64,000 nucleotides of DNA from Photobacterium rosenbergii (GCF_003026455.1 NZ_PYMB01000019.1:1-64000); one strand, 5' to 3'; positions 1-8,787 are shown, counted from the stretch's first letter. Program-made: numbers and translations. The notes: generated by a model not told the origin, from the letters alone.

Positions 1-74
1 GGCGCGTTGGCAGAGTGGCTATGCAGCGGATTGCAAATCCGTGGACCTCGGTTCGACTCCGGGACGCGCCTCCA
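1..74 (+). tRNA. tRNA-Cys (GCA), copy 1
   Basis: Complete cloverleaf with a 7-bp acceptor stem (GGCGCGT with ACGCGCC) and encoded CCA at 72-74. The anticodon loop TTGCAAA places GCA at 33-35. It is the first of four identical tRNA-Cys genes and begins at the window edge, so the array or its promoter may continue upstream. Confidence 0.97.
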
Positions 75-159
75 TTATTTCGGTTCTGGTGCCTTTGGGC
101 GGCAGCAACTAAACAAACGACCTAATAATAATAGCTAAATAGGTACGTTTGAACAATTT

Positions 160-233
160 GGCGCGTTGGCAGAGTGGCTATGCAGCGGATTGCAAATCCG
201 TGGACCTCGGTTCGACTCCGGGACGCGCCTCCA
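160..233 (+). tRNA. tRNA-Cys (GCA), copy 2
   Basis: Identical in sequence to the copy at 1-74, with encoded CCA. The start-to-start distance from copy 1 is 159 bp. The spacer between copies is itself repeated, so this is a tandem duplication of tRNA plus spacer. Confidence 0.97.
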
Positions 234-297
234 TTATTCTGGTTATGGTGCCTTTGGACAGCAGCAACCAAACAAACGGCCTACGTTTGGACAATTT

Positions 298-371
298 GGC
301 GCGTTGGCAGAGTGGCTATGCAGCGGATTGCAAATCCGTGGACCTCGGTTCGACTCCGGGACGCGCCTCCA
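298..371 (+). tRNA. tRNA-Cys (GCA), copy 3
   Basis: Identical 74-nt tRNA-Cys. The start-to-start distance from copy 2 is 138 bp, because the preceding spacer lacks about 21 bp present in the other two spacers. Confidence 0.97.
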
Positions 372-456
372 TTATTTTGGTTCTGGCCCCTTTGGGCGGC
401 AGCAACCAAACAAACGACCTAATAGTAATAGCTAAATAGGTACGTTTGAACAATTT

Positions 457-530
457 GGCGCGTTGGCAGAGTGGCTATGCAGCGGATTGCAAATCCGTGG
501 ACCTCGGTTCGACTCCGGGACGCGCCTCCA
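457..530 (+). tRNA. tRNA-Cys (GCA), copy 4
   Basis: Identical 74-nt tRNA-Cys, 159 bp after copy 3. It is the last of the array and is followed directly by a strong intrinsic terminator at 537-566, so the four genes are probably one transcript. Confidence 0.97.
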
Positions 531-536
531 TCATTG

Positions 537-566
537 AAGGCCTAGCGGTAACGCTAGGCCTTTTTT
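537..566 (+). terminator. Terminator of tRNA-Cys array
   Basis: Perfect 9-bp stem GGCCTAGCG (539-547) with CGCTAGGCC (552-560), loop GTAA, then six T. It lies between the tRNA array and the convergent peroxidase gene. Confidence 0.93.
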
Positions 567-615
567 GTTGCTTATGGTGCATGTCATGTTGTCGTTATAT
601 CTTGATTAGCAGCGG

Positions 616-1701
616 TTAAATATTACCACCCACCTTGAGTCCGCTCGGTACTCGGGTTGGAATTTCTTGATAGAAATTCTCTGAGTCCAGGCTGCGTAAG
701 AAAGCAGCGAGATCGCCTACGTCATCATCTTCCATTGTCACTTGTAGATCGCCTCTGTCCTCGTATAGGCCAATGGCATTATTTAGCGTTGAAGAGTCAC
801 CCAAATGCATGTAAGGGGCCGTTTGGGATATATTCCTTAAGCTTGGCGTTCGCACAGCTTCAAAATTAATAACAATCTGATCTTCTCTTAATACGTTGTC
901 AGCCAGCAGTGGGCCTGAGTGGCAACGGGCACAACCGCCATTGATGAATTTGTTCAAGCCGGTAATTTCCTGACTGGTGAGAGCGGCGTCATTACCTGCA
1001 ATGAACTCATCAAAACGGCTATTTGGGGAAAAGACTTCGCGCTGGAACGTTGCTAGCGCTTTGGCGATATGCTCTTGGCTAATATTGTCAGCCGAAATAA
1101 TTTCGGCAGGGAAGGCATGGCTAAACATGTCTACATACTCAGGAATACCACTCAGCCTATTTACGATTTCTGGTAAAATCTGCTGCTCTGTAAAACGCAC
1201 CCCGCGCATCTCTATTTGATTTTTTATTGGTTCTAAAGCTTGTTGCTCAAGTGAGTCAGCACGCAAATCCCAAAAATAGCCTGTGGCTAAGAAACCCTCG
1301 GTACTCTCTCCGGCATCAAGGCCTGTGAAGGCGACATTCATAATCGTCGGGGCATGTTTGGGTGTTGCTTTTGTGCCCGTACGATCTGGGCCTAATCCCT
1401 TACCATCAACGCCAATAGATAATGCACGGCCATCTGCCCAGCCAAAATTAGGATGGTGGCAACTGGCGCAGGCAACATTTTGATCACCCGAGAGAATAGG
1501 GTCCCAAAACAGCGCTTCACCTAATTCAAACTTTTGTTGATTAAATGGGTTGTCTGCCGGGTGAATAGCTTCTGTGGGGAGGGCCGAAAAGAAGTCGGTG
1601 TAAGGTTGGCTTGGGGTAGAACCAGAGGCGCCATCCCCATCTTCACAGGCAGTTAGCAGGGCGGCGGTGAACAGTGGAAAGAGTGTTTGAATTCGCATCA
1701 T
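616..1701 (-). CDS. Di-haem cytochrome c peroxidase/MauG-family lipoprotein
   Basis: A 361-residue exported c-type cytochrome. The N-terminus is a lipoprotein signal with lipobox LTAC (lipid Cys 19), so it should be membrane-anchored facing the periplasm. Two CXXCH haem sites are visible, CASCH at 78-82 and CARCH at 257-261, the layout of bacterial cytochrome c peroxidases and MauG-like enzymes. Family members use two haems to reduce H2O2 or oxidise a substrate; which applies here cannot be read from sequence. It stands alone, convergent with the tRNA array. A larger relative is at 57414-59825. ATG at 1701 is followed by a second ATG at 1698; either may be used. Confidence 0.85.
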   Translation of the reverse strand: MMRIQTLFPLFTAALLTACEDGDGASGSTPSQPYTDFFSALPTEAIHPADNPFNQQKFELGEALFWDPILSGDQNVACASCHHPNFGWADGRALSIGVDGKGLGPDRTGTKATPKHAPTIMNVAFTGLDAGESTEGFLATGYFWDLRADSLEQQALEPIKNQIEMRGVRFTEQQILPEIVNRLSGIPEYVDMFSHAFPAEIISADNISQEHIAKALATFQREVFSPNSRFDEFIAGNDAALTSQEITGLNKFINGGCARCHSGPLLADNVLREDQIVINFEAVRTPSLRNISQTAPYMHLGDSSTLNNAIGLYEDRGDLQVTMEDDDVGDLAAFLRSLDSENFYQEIPTRVPSGLKVGGNI

Positions 1702-1900
1702 TGTGGCTCACTTATTATTGTTATCCCGAGATTTCCACGGTAAACCGATCAATGTGAAAGAAATGTCATTTAACAGGCGTTAGTTCTGTATAAGTTAGCA
1801 AACCACAAACGCTAGGTTATTAGTCACGCCTGTTGCTATCAAAGCTTGAATACGTTAAATTACCCACCATACGGTACGACGTACTGTTTTGGTGAGGTCA

Positions 1901-2938
1901 ATGTACTATTCAGTTTTTGATGAAGAAAAAAAGCTCAAATCACGAGTGCTTAGTTGCTTGTTCATTGTTGTTGGCGGGCTTGCCCTAATTTTGTCGGGCA
2001 TCAACTGGTTCATTCACGAAAACTACGTGTTTTCCGTGGCGCTGGCTGGGTTTTCCGCCTGTTCGCTTGGCCTGCTGTTTCGTCAATTTGACTCACAATT
2101 AAGTTGGGAGGCAACTAAAAAAGATGAGTATTGTTTTGAGCAACGGATCGTTGAAGTTTACATCTTTTATTTGAGTGGCTTGGTTGTGTGGGGATGTATT
2201 ATCAGCCGGATCGACAGTGGATTGTTGTTTTGGACATTACTTCTTTCTTCTATTTACTACTTCCTTTTGGGGGTCAGGCAGGGCGCTAAGTGGAGCGGGA
2301 TACTGTTATTAGCAATTTCATCGCTCATGTATTGGAAGCTACAATTTGGGCAGTTTAACCCAAATATGATAGTTAACTATGTTGCTAGCTTTATCAGTAT
2401 CTGGGCTATTTCGCATTACTATGAAAAGCACCGGCAAATATCAACCAATGGCTTAAAGCGCTTAGCCCTTAGGGATCCTCTTACTTCTACGTTGAACCGG
2501 CTAGCTCTAGAGCAGGATTTTGCAAGGTATATACAAGATGATGACTCCGTTCACCTTATTGCTTTTGATATTGATTATTTTAAAAAAGTGAATGATACCT
2601 ATGGCCACCTTGCAGGGGATTCTGTGTTAAAGCAGGTTGCTAGTCGACTCCAAGCAATAGCTGGTGATTCCAGTGTCTATCGTCTCGGTGGTGAAGAGTT
2701 CTGTGTGTTGGCGGTGAATTATAGCCCGCAGGAAGTTGCATCAATGGCAGAAACGATCCGCAAAGATATAGCTGATGTTCCGTTTGAGGTTGATGGCTTG
2801 GAAGTTGCACTTTCGACCAGTGCCGGCATTGCTAAGTCCCAACAAACTCGTAGCTTAGACTCATTGTCTCGTGAAGCGGATGAACTGCTTTACCAAGCCA
2901 AGCTTGCTGGCCGAAACCGGGTTTACATGGCGCACTGA
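1901..2938 (+). CDS. Membrane-bound diguanylate cyclase (GGDEF)
   Basis: About 345 residues. The N-terminal half holds roughly six hydrophobic segments, and the C-terminal half is a GGDEF domain starting near LALRDPLTSTLNR and carrying the active-site motif GGEEF. It should make c-di-GMP from two GTP in the cytoplasm under control of a membrane sensor region whose ligand is unknown. The frame opens with a TTG at 1889, but ATG at 1901 has GAGG close upstream, so I use that; spacing is tight (3 nt). No EAL domain is present. It appears monocistronic, and the next gene is convergent. Confidence 0.88.
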   Translation: MYYSVFDEEKKLKSRVLSCLFIVVGGLALILSGINWFIHENYVFSVALAGFSACSLGLLFRQFDSQLSWEATKKDEYCFEQRIVEVYIFYLSGLVVWGCIISRIDSGLLFWTLLLSSIYYFLLGVRQGAKWSGILLLAISSLMYWKLQFGQFNPNMIVNYVASFISIWAISHYYEKHRQISTNGLKRLALRDPLTSTLNRLALEQDFARYIQDDDSVHLIAFDIDYFKKVNDTYGHLAGDSVLKQVASRLQAIAGDSSVYRLGGEEFCVLAVNYSPQEVASMAETIRKDIADVPFEVDGLEVALSTSAGIAKSQQTRSLDSLSREADELLYQAKLAGRNRVYMAH

Positions 2939-2955
2939 TCTTTATGTGGCTGTGA

Positions 2956-3561
2956 CTATCCAGCCAGCTCAATAAAATTATTCACGCCAAAAAGACAAAT
3001 CAGCAATCCGCCAAGTAGCTGCAAATAGAACGGGAAGGTGATGCTGTCGTCATCTTTTAGGGCAAAGCCGGATATGGCAAGCAGGCACTGCACGATGAGG
3101 CTACCAACAAACACCGCCCCGGCAAGCTGCATCGCGAACAGTAAATCTACTTGCTCGGTGGAATGGCCGATAAATGCTGATAAGCCAATGATGGCTATCG
3201 GGTTGGCAAGGGTGAGGTAAAAGGCGGATCGAAACCCGAGCTTTTTCGACGGTCGGTGAACCTTAGCAAGGAGCTTGGTGTTTTTCATGGCATTGAACAT
3301 CATATAAAAGCCCATGAAAATGAGCACCCAAGAAGAAAGCAGGATGATTTGGTAGTGGTACTGGTCGAGTTTACTGATGAGTAAACTACCGGTTACGAAG
3401 CTGACTAATGCATAGCAATAGTCAGCCAGTGCCGCACCCGCAGCACTACGAACTGCCGCCATATAGCCGTGATGCATCCCATTATTGAGTACCAAAATGG
3501 CAATTGGCCCGACGGTTAATGATAAGATAATGCCAAAGAGAATGGCTTTCATTACTTCCAT
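2956..3561 (-). CDS. LysE/RhtB-family amino-acid exporter
   Basis: About 201 residues with around six membrane helices. The N-terminus carries the family hallmark GxxxSLTVGPIAILVLNNG, followed by a G-rich segment (AAGAALADYCYALVSF). The family exports amino acids or related small metabolites across the inner membrane; the substrate is not predictable. I place the start at ATG 3561, behind a G-rich stretch; an upstream in-frame ATG at 3585 would add eight polar residues. Convergent with the diguanylate cyclase, with 17 bp between stops. Confidence 0.8.
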   Translation of the reverse strand: MEVMKAILFGIILSLTVGPIAILVLNNGMHHGYMAAVRSAAGAALADYCYALVSFVTGSLLISKLDQYHYQIILLSSWVLIFMGFYMMFNAMKNTKLLAKVHRPSKKLGFRSAFYLTLANPIAIIGLSAFIGHSTEQVDLLFAMQLAGAVFVGSLIVQCLLAISGFALKDDDSITFPFYLQLLGGLLICLFGVNNFIELAG

Positions 3562-3585
3562 ACATACCCCCCACTGATTTCCCAC

Positions 3586-3811
3586 CGTATCTGCTTTGGT
3601 TATATGTATTTCGGTGGTTTTATTTTAATCTTAGTCAGGAATGGAAATGATGTGCTAGAAGAAACAATAAGAATTTTAGCAGTTTATAATTGATGAGACA
3701 GTCATGGTGAGATAGTACACGAGGGGGCTTGCGTATGAATAACTCTTTGGGGATAGAGTCGTAGAGACTCCCAGCAACTGGTAGGGCAACTACTGGGAGG
3801 GGATTCGTTTG
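3586..3811. other. Non-coding stretch with a bulged hairpin
   Basis: No coding frame is supported. Positions 3768-3799 form a bulged hairpin (CTCCCAG with CTGGGAG, plus an inner TAG/CTA pair) just downstream of the small gene at 3812-3955. There is no T-run, so it is at best a weak terminator. Confidence 0.4.
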
Positions 3812-3955
3812 TTATTTCTCTGCTTCTTCCTTACGCTTTATCGGCTGGTCGCCAATTGTCGTCTTCCCTGGGCATATTTTCTTGACCGGACACTTTGGGC
3901 AACCCCAAACTGCGGCATATGGACACAGTGCCATTTCCTTGCTTTTCTTCGACAT
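3812..3955 (-). CDS. Small Cys-rich protein, 47 residues
   Basis: Function unknown. The frame runs ATG 3955 to TAA 3812 with a good ribosome site (AGAGGTG about 7 nt before ATG). It encodes four cysteines at residues 11, 19, 22 and 28, each followed by Pro, Lys-Cys-Pro or similar (CPYAAVWGCPKCPVKKICPG), between a lysine-rich start and a charged Lys/Glu tail. The C-x7-C-x2-C-x5-C spacing with adjacent prolines suggests a metal or Fe-S site, but no family is assigned. It lies 84 bp downstream of the acetyl-CoA hydrolase gene on the same strand, with a hairpin between them, so it may be read through or have its own promoter. Confidence 0.7.
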   Translation of the reverse strand: MSKKSKEMALCPYAAVWGCPKCPVKKICPGKTTIGDQPIKRKEEAEK

Positions 3956-3994
3956 TGAACACCTCTTTTCTCTCAACGATTGCTTTTTATATAA

Positions 3995-4026
3995 GAAAGC
4001 CGGGCCACATAAGTGGCCCAGCCTTT
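3995..4026 (-). terminator. Hairpin after acetyl-CoA hydrolase gene
   Basis: Perfect stem GGGCCAC (4002-4008) with GTGGCCC (4013-4019), loop ATAA, followed on the minus strand by a T-containing tract. It probably attenuates transcription before the small Cys-rich gene. Confidence 0.7.
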
Positions 4027-4039
4027 ATTTACGCAACGA

Positions 4040-6283
4040 TCACTTTACAAGTTCAGCGATCACTAGCTTGCGTGTGATTTTTTCTTGCAGGTTTTCAGGT
4101 TTATCAAGGCCAACGCGTTTAAGCAGAATATCAATATCATGGCCAGGTTTAGGTGCTGACAATGATTGTGCGATAGCTTTCAGCTTGCCTTTAGGCGTTG
4201 CACATTTTGATTTCAAGGCTTTCAGCGCCTTGCCTAGTTTTAGTTCTTGGTCGGTAAAGCTACAACCGAATGGGAAAGGACCGAAAATATCCTGATCGGT
4301 GTATTTCTTATAGAAAGCCTGAATAGCTTCTGGCGTGTTGTTGGCGAACTCTTTCGGGATCTGGTAGTCCTTGGCGACTTTACCAGCAGCCTTGGCTTCT
4401 TCTAGCAATTGCTGTTGGAAGCGTGAGTCGGCAATCTTGATTAATTCTGTATATACCACATGGTCCGGTTTGCTGCGTAGGTTGGCAATACCGTATTCAG
4501 TAACCACGATGTCACGCAACTGGCGTGGAATAGTGTTGTGGCCATAGTTGAATAGGATGTTCGAGCGCAGCTTACCGTTACGGAAAGAGCAACTGCGGAT
4601 CTTGATAATAGAGCGTGATTCGCGCATCTGGCCGGACTGGGCAACAAAGTTGTACTGACCGCCCACACCACTGACGACCTGACCGTTTTCTAGCGCATCC
4701 GATACCACTGAGCCATCTAGAGTGACCATCATACCTGAGTTCATAAAGCGGGCATGCTGGCGCTGAGCTTGCTTGAGCTGCTGGCTACCAAGGAAGTGAT
4801 CGTATAGGTCATTGACGTAATTCACGCTGGTCATGCAGAACTTGTCGTGATCTTCCTGGGTGAAATTGTTCAGCTCTTGATAGAAGTCTTTCGGGCCGAT
4901 GAAGAAAGCACCGTGCATCACCGTACCGCCTTTAAGGCGTTGGCCTAGGGCATATTTTGCGATCCACTCAAGGGCATCTTTGTCACGAATATTGGCTTTG
5001 CTGGTGCCGTCTGCTGTCTTTAGTTTGCCATCAACAAACTCAACGTTATCGTTGAAAATACCAAAGCGCTTGAGGTACTTAACGTCGGCAGCGGTTAGCT
5101 CTGGAGAAATGGCCTCACGCTCAAGCAGTGCCAACAAGGTCATTACCGACACGTCATGGTTAATCAATTCATCGTTGAGCAGGCGCTGGATAGTCAGGTC
5201 TTCAAATACTTCTCGCTTAAGGATACCGGCGCGGTAAAGGTGCACAAAGCCATCCACCATTAGCTCACTACAGCCGTATAGGCCTTTTTCGAAGGTGCCG
5301 GTATCACCCACTTCTTTACAGACTGGGAATTTTTCGTAGATGTTCAGCTCAGACAGCATTTTATTGTAAATGCGGTTCTGCTGGTGGCGAACAAGGGCAC
5401 TGTAGGATAGGGCGCTACTCAGGGAACCAATACCTACCTGAAGGGTACCGCCATCTTTGAGCAAGGCACTGGCATAGAGGCCGATCATATGGTCTTCAGC
5501 AGAGATGCTGGCATGTGGGGCGGCAAACAGTTGGTAATCTTTGTGATCAGGTAGGCTGTTACCATCTAGGATGAAATCGAATTCAGAGCTTGGTAGTTCA
5601 GCGTGGTTTTGCATGAAAGGCATGTTGCTGTTTACTTCGCCGATAATCGTGATATTTCGACCTTGTGCTTTCTGCTTCTCGATCTCGATAGCGAAATCTA
5701 GCGCGAGATCTGAGTTACTGCTCAAACTGTAAGTTGTTACATCGTCAACGGTTCGGGTGGCGACCAATTGGCCAATGACATTGACGCCTTTATCCAGCAA
5801 ATCACGAACAGCATGGGTGTAGTTAGTAGACGTGTAGTTTTGCTGCTGAGGTGAATTCATAAAGCTACCGGCTTTAAAGAAGAATTCACTGATAGTGATG
5901 TTGCTAGGGACTTTGCCAGCTCGGAGATCCATGATGTAGTCAATATCAGGAACACCATCGAATTCACGGGCTACAAAGGGTTCTAGGAAACAACGTTCAA
6001 TCTTGCTTTTACCTACCGGTTTTTCCAAGGTGATCCCGGTTTCGATCCTCAGGTTGATGCTTGGATCTTTCTTCGCGCGTTGGTATAGCGCATTGACAAA
6101 GCTAACTGGCTTGCCGATGGCGAGTGGTGCACCAAGGACAATGTTCTTACCGACAGTCGCAATGATTTGATCAACCAGATCGTCTGCTTTAGCGATAACT
6201 TTTGCGGGAGCTTTCGTTGTGGTGTCAGACGCTTCAAGGGATGGGTTTGGGTATGATGAATCTACGATTTCTAAAACTGACAT
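4040..6283 (-). CDS. Acetyl-CoA hydrolase/transferase family protein
   Basis: 747 residues, longer than typical members of about 500-640. The family moves CoA between acyl groups or hydrolyses acetyl-CoA in the cytoplasm. Visible features are a central GLYGCSELMVDGF segment, a C-terminal SGVGGQYNF glycine motif and EYGIANLRSK, all characteristic of the C-terminal domain. ATG 6283 is preceded by AAGGAATGCACT, a good ribosome site. It is divergent from the phasin-like gene across a 328-bp region containing dyad sequences. The neighbourhood (phasin, WS/DGAT, ACBP) suggests a role in acyl-CoA turnover linked to storage lipid; that is inference. Confidence 0.82.
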   Translation of the reverse strand: MSVLEIVDSSYPNPSLEASDTTTKAPAKVIAKADDLVDQIIATVGKNIVLGAPLAIGKPVSFVNALYQRAKKDPSINLRIETGITLEKPVGKSKIERCFLEPFVAREFDGVPDIDYIMDLRAGKVPSNITISEFFFKAGSFMNSPQQQNYTSTNYTHAVRDLLDKGVNVIGQLVATRTVDDVTTYSLSSNSDLALDFAIEIEKQKAQGRNITIIGEVNSNMPFMQNHAELPSSEFDFILDGNSLPDHKDYQLFAAPHASISAEDHMIGLYASALLKDGGTLQVGIGSLSSALSYSALVRHQQNRIYNKMLSELNIYEKFPVCKEVGDTGTFEKGLYGCSELMVDGFVHLYRAGILKREVFEDLTIQRLLNDELINHDVSVMTLLALLEREAISPELTAADVKYLKRFGIFNDNVEFVDGKLKTADGTSKANIRDKDALEWIAKYALGQRLKGGTVMHGAFFIGPKDFYQELNNFTQEDHDKFCMTSVNYVNDLYDHFLGSQQLKQAQRQHARFMNSGMMVTLDGSVVSDALENGQVVSGVGGQYNFVAQSGQMRESRSIIKIRSCSFRNGKLRSNILFNYGHNTIPRQLRDIVVTEYGIANLRSKPDHVVYTELIKIADSRFQQQLLEEAKAAGKVAKDYQIPKEFANNTPEAIQAFYKKYTDQDIFGPFPFGCSFTDQELKLGKALKALKSKCATPKGKLKAIAQSLSAPKPGHDIDILLKRVGLDKPENLQEKITRKLVIAELVK

Positions 6284-6611
6284 AGTGCATTCCTTGTTCG
6301 ATATTATTCATATATGTTCTTATAGTTGTTATCCCCTCATTGTTGCGCCTGAACTTAGAGCGTTCACTCTATTTTTGGACAAAAAAGCCCCAAAAATTGT
6401 CTAGTGTGCGGTTTTGGGACTTCAGTCACGTGTATGCGCAATCGGCATTGTTAATGTGTACGCATACCATGAAACCAGTGATTCTTACCTGCAGGGGGTT
6501 GTGTGAGCTGCTTACCAATTCCTTGGTTGAATTAGAAAGATTGATCTAATTCTAATTGGTAGGGTTTAAGCATCGAAAAAGATATTTCTCTGATTTGTTG
6601 AGGATAAAGTG
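6284..6611. promoter_or_regulatory. Divergent promoter region with nested dyads
   Basis: Intergenic region between two divergent genes. It holds a nested inverted repeat: outer arms TACCAATT (6513-6520) and AATTGGTA (6554-6561), inner arms GAATTAGA (6529-6536) and TCTAATTC (6545-6552). A further 7-bp pair GTATGCG (6432-6438) and CGCATAC (6461-6467) lies upstream. These could be regulator sites or a 5'-UTR structure of the phasin-like mRNA. Confidence 0.5.
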
Positions 6612-6977
6612 ATGATTACCCCTAAAAAAATTATTGGAACTGTAAAATCAGCCACCCAGATGGGTGAGTCTTCTGTCCGTACTGTGATTTGGGCTGGCCT
6701 AGGTGCATACAGCAAAGGTACCGAGCAAGTTGGCATGGCACAGCACATGGTCAGTAAGCAAATTCAAGATTTGGTTTCCAAAGGTAGCGAAGTGGAAACT
6801 GAAATGGTTGAGCGTATCAAAGATACCAAGCGTGGTCTGTTCGGTCAGGCTGAGTCGCAATTCAACCATGCTTTCAACGCGACTTGCGGTATCGACCGCG
6901 ATCGTTTGAGCAACTTCGAAGATAAAGTAGACCGTCTTCAAGAGATGGTTGAAAAGCTGGCTGAAAAGTCGAAGTAA
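6612..6977 (+). CDS. Phasin-like granule-associated protein
   Basis: 121 residues, largely helical, with a mid-protein segment rich in V, K, E and Q and a C-terminal heptad pattern (DRLSNFEDKVDRLQEMVEKL). This resembles the phasin-related family of polyhydroxyalkanoate granule proteins (PhaI/PhaF type), which coat storage inclusions. ATG at 6612 follows GAGGATAAAGTG. The next gene is a neutral-lipid synthase, so the inclusion coated here could be wax ester/triacylglycerol rather than, or as well as, PHA. No PHA synthase lies in the window. A 133-bp gap without an obvious terminator separates it from the synthase gene, so they may be cotranscribed. Confidence 0.72.
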   Translation: MITPKKIIGTVKSATQMGESSVRTVIWAGLGAYSKGTEQVGMAQHMVSKQIQDLVSKGSEVETEMVERIKDTKRGLFGQAESQFNHAFNATCGIDRDRLSNFEDKVDRLQEMVEKLAEKSK

Positions 6978-7110
6978 CGGATTTTATATAAAAGCGACAA
7001 TGGCAAAGGGACAGACCTTGATTGGGTGGCATTAGCGCCAACTAGTTATCAAGTCCAGAGTTAATGCTCACCCGTCAGACCATGCCACACCGCAAGAAAG
7101 GATTAGATTT

Positions 7111-8787
7111 ATGCCGAGTTTGTCTCTGCTGGATTTCAGCTTCATTGCCTTTGAAACGGCAAAAACCCCAATGCATGTTACGGGTTTGGTCATTCTTGAC
7201 CCGCCAGAAGATCATGCCGGGACCTATGCCCAAGAACTTTACGCCAATTTCCTGCAGCAGCCGGAAACGGTGCCACCGTTTAACTGGAAGCTAAACTGGT
7301 CACTGACTGGCCGTCCGAGCTGGTCTACGGTAAACCACGTTAACTTGGAAGACCACCTGCGTATCACCATGCTGCCATCACCGGGTAACGAACAGCAGTT
7401 GCAGCAAGTCGTTGGTCGTTTGCACAGCCAAGTGCTGGATCGTAGCCGTCCGATGTGGGAAGTGTGGGTGATTGGCGGGCTTGAAAACAACCGCGTTGCC
7501 TTGGTATTGAAAATCCACCACTCAATGGCAGATGGTGTTCGTGCCGGTAAGATCTTTACCCAAAGCTGTGCGACATCGATTGAAGAGTCTTTCAACAAGC
7601 CGATCTGGCAATGCGATTTGCGAAAAACATCACGCCAGCGCCGAGAGGAATCTCACCTGACCGATATGGTCATGAAAACAGCAGTGGCGGCCACTAAGCA
7701 GATCTCTCTGATCCCATCAATGTTCAGGTTAGGCAGTAAACTGGCACTAAAAGCCGTTAATATTGCTGATTGTGATCTGAAGGTGCCATTTACTGCCCCG
7801 AAAACACCATTTAACCTGAGTCCTAAACGCAGCCGAGCGGTTAGTTTGGGCCACTTTTCTATCAAGCAACTTAAACACATCAGCCGTATCACTGGCGCGT
7901 CGATGAACGATATTTTGTTCACTATCAGTGATATTGCGTTGAACCGTTACCTTAATGACCGGGCAATCCCAATCCGTAAGCCATTGGTTGCCATGATGCC
8001 TATCAACCTGCGAGCGAAAGGGGATGAGGGTAAGTCTGGCAACAAGATGTCGATTGGCCATGTTGAGCTAGGTAAACAAGGGTTGTCTCCACTTGAGCGC
8101 CTTGAGTCTATCCAGCACGCGACGACGGATCTGAAAAACGAAGCCCTGAATATCTCACCTGATGCTTACATCAACTACTCGCTGTTGGTTAATGGTGTTT
8201 CGTTGTTTAGCGGTAAATTTGGCTTGAATAACTACATTCCGCCAGCCAGTAACCTACTTATTTCTAACGTTCCTGGTTCCAAAGAAGAGCTTTACTTCAT
8301 GGGTGCCAAGGTCCGCGAGCAGTATCCAGTATCCTTGCTGATGCCAGGTCAGACTCTAAACATTACTTTCTTCAGTAATGCCGATACCATGTACTTCTCG
8401 CTGGTGGCTTGTAACCAATCGCTACCGGGCTTCGAAGTGATCACTGACTACATGTGTGATGCCTTTGCTGAGATTGAGCAAGAAGTCATGGAAACTGCAG
8501 CACAGGCTGTGGCTGAGCAATTGGGCTACCAGCACGATGAGTCACTGGCTGTTGAGCTTGCTGTAGAAGCGGCGCAAGAGTCGTTGACCCCTGAAGATGA
8601 TGAGTTTGAAAGGCTTTATCAGGAAAAGCAGCGCAAAGTTGAAGAGTTGGAAAAGCAGTTGGCAAAATTGACTGAAATGCTATCAGCGACTGTCGATATT
8701 GATCCGGAAACACCGGCAACCAACCAAGATGACATCAGTCCAGCCCCACGAAAAGTGAGGGTGAGAAAGGCCAAGAGTGCCAGTTAG
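7111..8787 (+). CDS. WS/DGAT wax ester synthase/diacylglycerol acyltransferase
   Basis: 558 residues. The family transfers an acyl group from acyl-CoA to a fatty alcohol or diacylglycerol, making neutral storage lipid at the inner membrane. The acyltransferase active-site motif HHSMADG is at 136-142 (consensus HHxxxDG), preceded by the typical RPMWEVWVIGGL segment; a PLVAMMPINLR block and NVPGSKEELYFMGA are also family-like. After the usual end near residue 460 there is an extra tail of about 90 residues: an acidic segment, a coiled coil (FERLYQEKQRKVEELEKQL) and a Lys/Arg-rich end (RKVRVRKAKS). ATG 7111 follows AGAAAGGATT. The tail could tether the enzyme to granules or partners; that is inference. 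Confidence 0.88.
   Translation: MPSLSLLDFSFIAFETAKTPMHVTGLVILDPPEDHAGTYAQELYANFLQQPETVPPFNWKLNWSLTGRPSWSTVNHVNLEDHLRITMLPSPGNEQQLQQVVGRLHSQVLDRSRPMWEVWVIGGLENNRVALVLKIHHSMADGVRAGKIFTQSCATSIEESFNKPIWQCDLRKTSRQRREESHLTDMVMKTAVAATKQISLIPSMFRLGSKLALKAVNIADCDLKVPFTAPKTPFNLSPKRSRAVSLGHFSIKQLKHISRITGASMNDILFTISDIALNRYLNDRAIPIRKPLVAMMPINLRAKGDEGKSGNKMSIGHVELGKQGLSPLERLESIQHATTDLKNEALNISPDAYINYSLLVNGVSLFSGKFGLNNYIPPASNLLISNVPGSKEELYFMGAKVREQYPVSLLMPGQTLNITFFSNADTMYFSLVACNQSLPGFEVITDYMCDAFAEIEQEVMETAAQAVAEQLGYQHDESLAVELAVEAAQESLTPEDDEFERLYQEKQRKVEELEKQLAKLTEMLSATVDIDPETPATNQDDISPAPRKVRVRKAKSAS

Larger units (their letters stand above)
75..456 (+). repeat. Repeated spacers of the tRNA-Cys array
   Basis: The three spacers (75-159, 234-297, 372-456) are near copies of one another. 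Each starts with TTATT after the CCA, holds a GCAGCAACnAAACAAACG block and ends with CAATTTG before the next tRNA. Spacers 1 and 3 share an additional segment absent from spacer 2. This shows duplication of a unit of about 159 bp with small later changes. Confidence 0.9.

Noticed and set aside
149..439. Long open frames across the tRNA-Cys array
   Set aside because: They read through tRNA genes and repeated spacers; the encoded peptides are just the repeat in three frames.
1..530. CRISPR-like repeat/spacer pattern
   Set aside because: The repeat units are intact tRNA-Cys genes and the spacers are themselves duplicates.
3882..4295. Plus-strand 137-residue frame
   Set aside because: It is antisense to the small Cys-rich gene and the acetyl-CoA hydrolase gene and has no ribosome site.
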